NCBI RefSeq assembly: GCF_002797685.1 | Contig: NZ_PGFH01000001.1 | Coordinates: forward strand, 310,001-374,000 | Source of the DNA: Salinibacterium amurskyense | Lineage (GTDB): Bacteria; Actinomycetota; Actinomycetes; Actinomycetales; Microbacteriaceae | Direction: 5' to 3' | Length of the DNA: 64,000 bases | Program-made: the position numbers and the translations under genes | Part shown: positions 61,113 to 64,000 of the stretch, piece after piece | How the letters are laid out: every line of letters starts with the position of its first letter | Numbering within the stretch: the stretch's first letter is position 1 | The notes under the pieces: generated by a model | Seen by the model: only the letters and a program-made list of their open reading frames with translations | Database searches by the model: none | Told to the model about the DNA's origin: nothing

Positions 61113-62389
61113 TGACCCGCAGCGATCCGGGTGCGCCAGGCGTCGTCGAGGGCGGGAACCCACTCGGCAGAAAGCTCCGGGTTGGCGTTGCGCGACAGTA
61201 CGTCAAAGCTCGGCACGACGGGTGATTGCGGCAGCGCATCGAAGAGTTCGCGATCAGCGGCGGAGAGTGCATCCAGATCAAGAACAGTGAACTGGCCCCA
61301 CACCGCAGGGTCAGCCTTCGCGACCTGCTGCGTAACCGACAGGGCTTCGTTGGCGACAACCATGGCACCCGCGATGTTGCCCGAATTGCTGGGGATGCCG
61401 AAGAAGCTGGCGTTGCCGAGCGTGCCGTCCTCCACGGTTAGCACTCGCGTCGTGTCGGGCAGGGTGCCGTTCTCGACGAGGGCCGTGAGGGTCGCGGGGC
61501 CGTACGTCATCATCATGTCGATCTCGCCGTCGGCAAAGAGCTTGGTGAGCTGTTCGGATGTCGTGGGGTACGTGCTGCCTTCACGCCACAGTGACGGGGC
61601 GAGGGCCTCCAGCCGGTCGAACAGGGCGGGCGACAGCTCGTCGAAAGCCTCATCGCTGAAGGTGGATGGCACGTTCTCGTAGCCACCAGACTCGCTGTAG
61701 AGCACCGACCGCAAGAAGGCCGAGCCGGTGAAGTCGGGAGCCGCCGGGTAGGTAAAGCGGCCGGGGTTAGCCTCGGCCCAATCGAGAATGCCCTCGATCG
61801 TCGTCGGCGGGTTTTCGACGTTTGCCGAGTTGTAGACAAAGGAGAACTGCGCCTTGTGCCAGGGGGCTTCGCAGCCGTCGACCGATGTTCCGAAGTCTTC
61901 GGTGAGCAGCGGGTCGGTGGCGGAGACCGCGGTCATGTTGGGCAGCAGGTCGGTCCACTCGCAGAACCAGGCATCTGCTTGCTTGCCGGTGCGAAAGTTG
62001 TCGCCATTGATCCACACGAGGTCGACAGCGCCATCCGTGTTTCGGCCAGCCTGCAGTTCAGTGAAGACGCGGTTGAGGGCATCCTTCGTGTCCGCGATCG
62101 GCACCCGTTCGAGCGTGACGCCCTGCGCCGCCGCGGCCGGAGCCAGTACGTCGTCAACATAGGCATTGCCCTGATCGTCGCCGCCCCACATCCACAACTT
62201 CACGGTCTGGCCGTCGGCAGCAACCTGCACGTCAGACCAGTCGAAGAACTCGGGGCCGCGCGGGGCGTTCGTGGGAGCCGAGCACGCGGTGAGAGCGAGT
62301 GCCGTGACGGCGGCGGTCGCGAGAACCGGAAGGATGCGACGACGAACGGTCGTGGCGGTCGGGCGGCGGAACAGATTACGAAGCGGCAC
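61109..62389 (-). CDS. YnjB-like ABC transporter substrate-binding lipoprotein
   Basis: 426 residues from a GTG at 62389 with AAGGAG seven bases upstream. A signal with lipobox LTAC near residue 36 anchors it to the membrane. The mature start WSDVQVAADGQTVKLWMWGG, then AYVDDVLAP and VDLVWINGDNFRTGKQA, is characteristic of YnjB, whose E. coli member has been linked to thiamine-type ligands. Here the ligand is unassigned. First gene of the four-gene importer operon (three successive four-base overlaps). No riboswitch was recognised in the ~140 bases upstream. Confidence 0.9.
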   Translation of the reverse strand: MPLRNLFRRPTATTVRRRILPVLATAAVTALALTACSAPTNAPRGPEFFDWSDVQVAADGQTVKLWMWGGDDQGNAYVDDVLAPAAAAQGVTLERVPIADTKDALNRVFTELQAGRNTDGAVDLVWINGDNFRTGKQADAWFCEWTDLLPNMTAVSATDPLLTEDFGTSVDGCEAPWHKAQFSFVYNSANVENPPTTIEGILDWAEANPGRFTYPAAPDFTGSAFLRSVLYSESGGYENVPSTFSDEAFDELSPALFDRLEALAPSLWREGSTYPTTSEQLTKLFADGEIDMMMTYGPATLTALVENGTLPDTTRVLTVEDGTLGNASFFGIPSNSGNIAGAMVVANEALSVTQQVAKADPAVWGQFTVLDLDALSAADRELFDALPQSPVVPSFDVLSRNANPELSAEWVPALDDAWRTRIAAGQ

Positions 62390-62531
62390 GCTCGTGCTCC
62401 TTGCGGTCTCGGCGATCAAAAAGGGGCAGCACCCCCGGTGCGGCATGCCTCAACAGTAAGTGTGAATAACTTCATTGCTCAGTAACCCACATCACATACG
62501 CAGCGCAGGGCGCCCACATAACATTGGCCGC

Positions 62532-63245
62532 ATGAACAAAAAGCGCGCCTCTGCCCTGTGGAAAGCTGGCGCGTTCGTCGTCTTCCTCATCGTGATCGTC
62601 ATTGTGGCGTTCACGATCGACATTCCGTCTGTTGAAGAGATTCAGGCCTGGGCCGAGAGCACAGGGCTACTCGGGGCCGGCATTTTCGTCCTCGCCTACG
62701 CGATCCTCACGCTCACCCCGGCGCCCAAGGCCGTGATCAGTATTGCCGCGGGCCTCGCTTGGGGGCTCTGGATCGGCACCCTCCTCGTGCTCGTCGGAGC
62801 CGTTGCTGGAGCCGCCGCATCGTTCTGGATTGGCCGGATGCTCGGCCGCGACGCCGTGGAGCAGTACACCGGTGGCCGGGTGCGCGCCGTCGACAAGATG
62901 CTGCAGAAGCGTGGGCTGCTCTCGATGATCGTGCTGCGCCTCATTCCGCTCGTTCCCTTTACCGTCATCAATTACGCCGCGGGTCTCACCGCCGTGCGCG
63001 TGCGCGATTACATGATCGGTACCGCCATCGGCATCATTCCCGGCACGATGGCGTTCGTTGCCGTCGGTGCCTACGGGGCCGAACTCAACGGTGGTTTCTA
63101 CATTGCCCTCGCCGCGCTCGCCTTGCTGACTATTGGCGGTGGCGTCGTCGCTAGCCGTATTCGCAAGAAGGACGCCGCTGCGGCTGCAGCCTCCGGTCAG
63201 GTAACAAACGACAGCGCGGGCGACGTCGCTGCGGAGAAAATCTAA
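62532..63245 (+). CDS. DedA/TVP38 (SNARE-associated) family membrane protein
   Basis: 237 residues from the ATG at 62532. About five membrane segments; the conserved core is LTPAPKAVISIAAGLAWGLWIGTLLVLVGA and FWIGRMLGRDAV, then LRLIPLVPFTVINYAAGLTAV with the buried Arg and Pro residues of the family. An Ala-rich cytoplasmic tail ends it. Members are implicated in lipid flipping and membrane homeostasis. It is two bases ahead of the CDP-alcohol phosphatidyltransferase gene, so a joint role in phospholipids is likely. Confidence 0.88.
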   Translation: MNKKRASALWKAGAFVVFLIVIVIVAFTIDIPSVEEIQAWAESTGLLGAGIFVLAYAILTLTPAPKAVISIAAGLAWGLWIGTLLVLVGAVAGAAASFWIGRMLGRDAVEQYTGGRVRAVDKMLQKRGLLSMIVLRLIPLVPFTVINYAAGLTAVRVRDYMIGTAIGIIPGTMAFVAVGAYGAELNGGFYIALAALALLTIGGGVVASRIRKKDAAAAAASGQVTNDSAGDVAAEKI

Positions 63246-63247
63246 CC

Positions 63248-63892
63248 ATGCTGGATGTCCAGCTGCGTCGAGCGGTCAGCAAGCCTCTGTACACAATGGC
63301 TTCCGCTCTCGACGTGCCTTGGATCACCCCCGACCGCCTCACCATGGCCGGGCTCGTTATTGGCCTGAGCAGTGCGGCACTCGCCGCCAGCCAGCTCTGG
63401 GCTCTGGCGGTAGTCGCATGGCTAGCCTCGCGAGTGCTCGACGGCCTCGACGGAACGCTGGCTCGGCGCCGGCTCGCTGCGGCATCCGCGCCTCGTTCGG
63501 CCACCGCAAGCGAAGCTGGCGGCTTTCTCGATATCGTCGCCGATTTTGTGGTTTACGGTGCGACTGTTCTTGGTGTCGCGGTGGGCGCGACGACCGCGTT
63601 CGGTGCGCCGTGGTGGCCGTTCTTGGTTGTCCTGTTCGCCTATTACATCAACGGGGCCGCGTTTCTGGCGTTCTCGTCGATCGCTGAACGCACAGGCCGC
63701 TCGCTCTCTGACGACGACAACCGCTCGCTATTCTTTCTCGGTCGCATCGCCGAGGGCGGCGAGACAGTATTCGTTCACACCCTGTGGCTTGTGTTGCCGT
63801 TCATCGCCTGGCAGATCGCGATCGTCTGGAGCATTGTCGTTCTTGTCAGTGCCGCCCAGCGCATGATCGTCGGCTACCGCCTGCTGCGCTAG
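63248..63892 (+). CDS. CDP-alcohol phosphatidyltransferase
   Basis: 214 residues, five to six membrane helices. Catalytic motif DGLDGTLARRR followed by GGFLDIVADFVVYG, spread with a ~10-residue longer spacer than the standard D-x2-DG-x2-AR-x8-G-x3-D-x3-D because of an Ala/Ser-rich insert. It joins a CDP-linked lipid to an alcohol in phospholipid synthesis. Coupled to the DedA/TVP38 gene. Confidence 0.88.
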   Translation: MLDVQLRRAVSKPLYTMASALDVPWITPDRLTMAGLVIGLSSAALAASQLWALAVVAWLASRVLDGLDGTLARRRLAAASAPRSATASEAGGFLDIVADFVVYGATVLGVAVGATTAFGAPWWPFLVVLFAYYINGAAFLAFSSIAERTGRSLSDDDNRSLFFLGRIAEGGETVFVHTLWLVLPFIAWQIAIVWSIVVLVSAAQRMIVGYRLLR

Positions 63893-63943
63893 CCGCTTCG
63901 TTGCTGCACGCTGCACGCTGCCACGACGGCACGCCTCACCACG

Positions 63944-64000
63944 CTAGGCGCGGGGCTTGCCCAAGATCGCCCGACGCACGCGAACCAGCAGCTGGATGCC
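63944..64000 (-). CDS. C-terminal end of a gene running off the window
   Basis: On the minus strand a frame open to the window edge ends IQLLVRVRRAILGKPRA followed by TAG at 63944-63946. Too short to identify; codon use is consistent with coding sequence. Confidence 0.4.
   Translation of the reverse strand, partial: GIQLLVRVRRAILGKPRA

Noticed and set aside
1-64000. tRNA, rRNA or riboswitch genes
   Set aside because: No convincing cloverleaf, TPsiC-like GGTTCGA block or known leader was found in the intergenic regions by eye; a covariance-model search would be decisive.

Overview
The window is high-GC DNA with short intergenic gaps, many GTG/TTG starts and frequent 1-4 base overlaps (ATGA, TGATG). 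Its gene content (lipobox-carrying sugar ABC systems, secreted GH78 rhamnosidase, actinobacterial HEPN/MNT pair, CDP-alcohol transferases) fits an actinomycete, most likely a Microbacteriaceae relative. This placement rests on general features, not on a marker gene. No rRNA, tRNA or CRISPR array was seen.

Layout. (1) 1-1856: 3' part of a CopB-type metal P-type ATPase. (2) About 1853-7410: an accessory island. At its left edge are a diverged copy of the last ~195 bases of a kduD-like gene and a frameshifted IS30 transposase tail. It carries a two-gene unit (unknown protein plus SF1 helicase), a CHAT-domain gene broken by an in-frame stop, and a membrane ORF. At its right edge is the intact kduD-like gene. 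(3) 7426-26786: a 6-deoxysugar (L-fucose/L-rhamnose type) catabolic region. It holds a secreted alpha-L-rhamnosidase, a sugar ABC importer, mutarotase, aldo/keto dehydrogenase, lactonase, two enolase-superfamily dehydratases, an RraA-type putative aldolase, an SDR and an MDR dehydrogenase, a LacI regulator, and an unusual CoA-transferase / SBP-like / MaoC operon. Three copies of a TGATCAAACGTTTGATCA-like palindrome precede these operons. (4) 26929-47242: an exopolysaccharide or cell-surface glycan cluster. It holds the initiating phosphoglycosyltransferase, two glycosyltransferases, CDP-alcohol transferase, Gfo/Idh oxidoreductase, a 1776-residue PKD/LamG surface protein, Wzx-like flippase, beta-helix protein, Wzz-like protein, Wzy-like polymerase and a cytidylyltransferase. 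C5-N(3-5)-G5 palindromes lie in its promoter regions. (5) 47327-64000: mixed genes. They include a peroxiredoxin, SGNH esterase, Abi/HEPN protein, KDPG aldolase and KDG kinase with a divergent IclR regulator, an MNT/HEPN toxin-antitoxin pair, an AlkD-like protein, DUF3179 protein, YghZ-like reductase, PlsC-like acyltransferase, a four-gene YnjBCD-like ABC importer, a DedA/TVP38 protein and another CDP-alcohol phosphatidyltransferase.

How they work together. The GH78 enzyme would free L-rhamnose or related sugars outside the cell, and the ABC importer takes them up. Mutarotase, dehydrogenase, lactonase and dehydratase then run a non-phosphorylating route to a 2-keto-3-deoxy acid. That acid is either oxidised by the KduD-like SDR or cleaved by the RraA-like protein. 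The KDG kinase / KDPG aldolase pair at 49.7-51.3 kb serves the related uronate/pectin route. The best candidates for undescribed biology are the helicase pair at 2.4-5.5 kb, the CoA-transferase / signal-less SBP / MaoC operon, and the shared C5/G5 palindromes of the glycan cluster.
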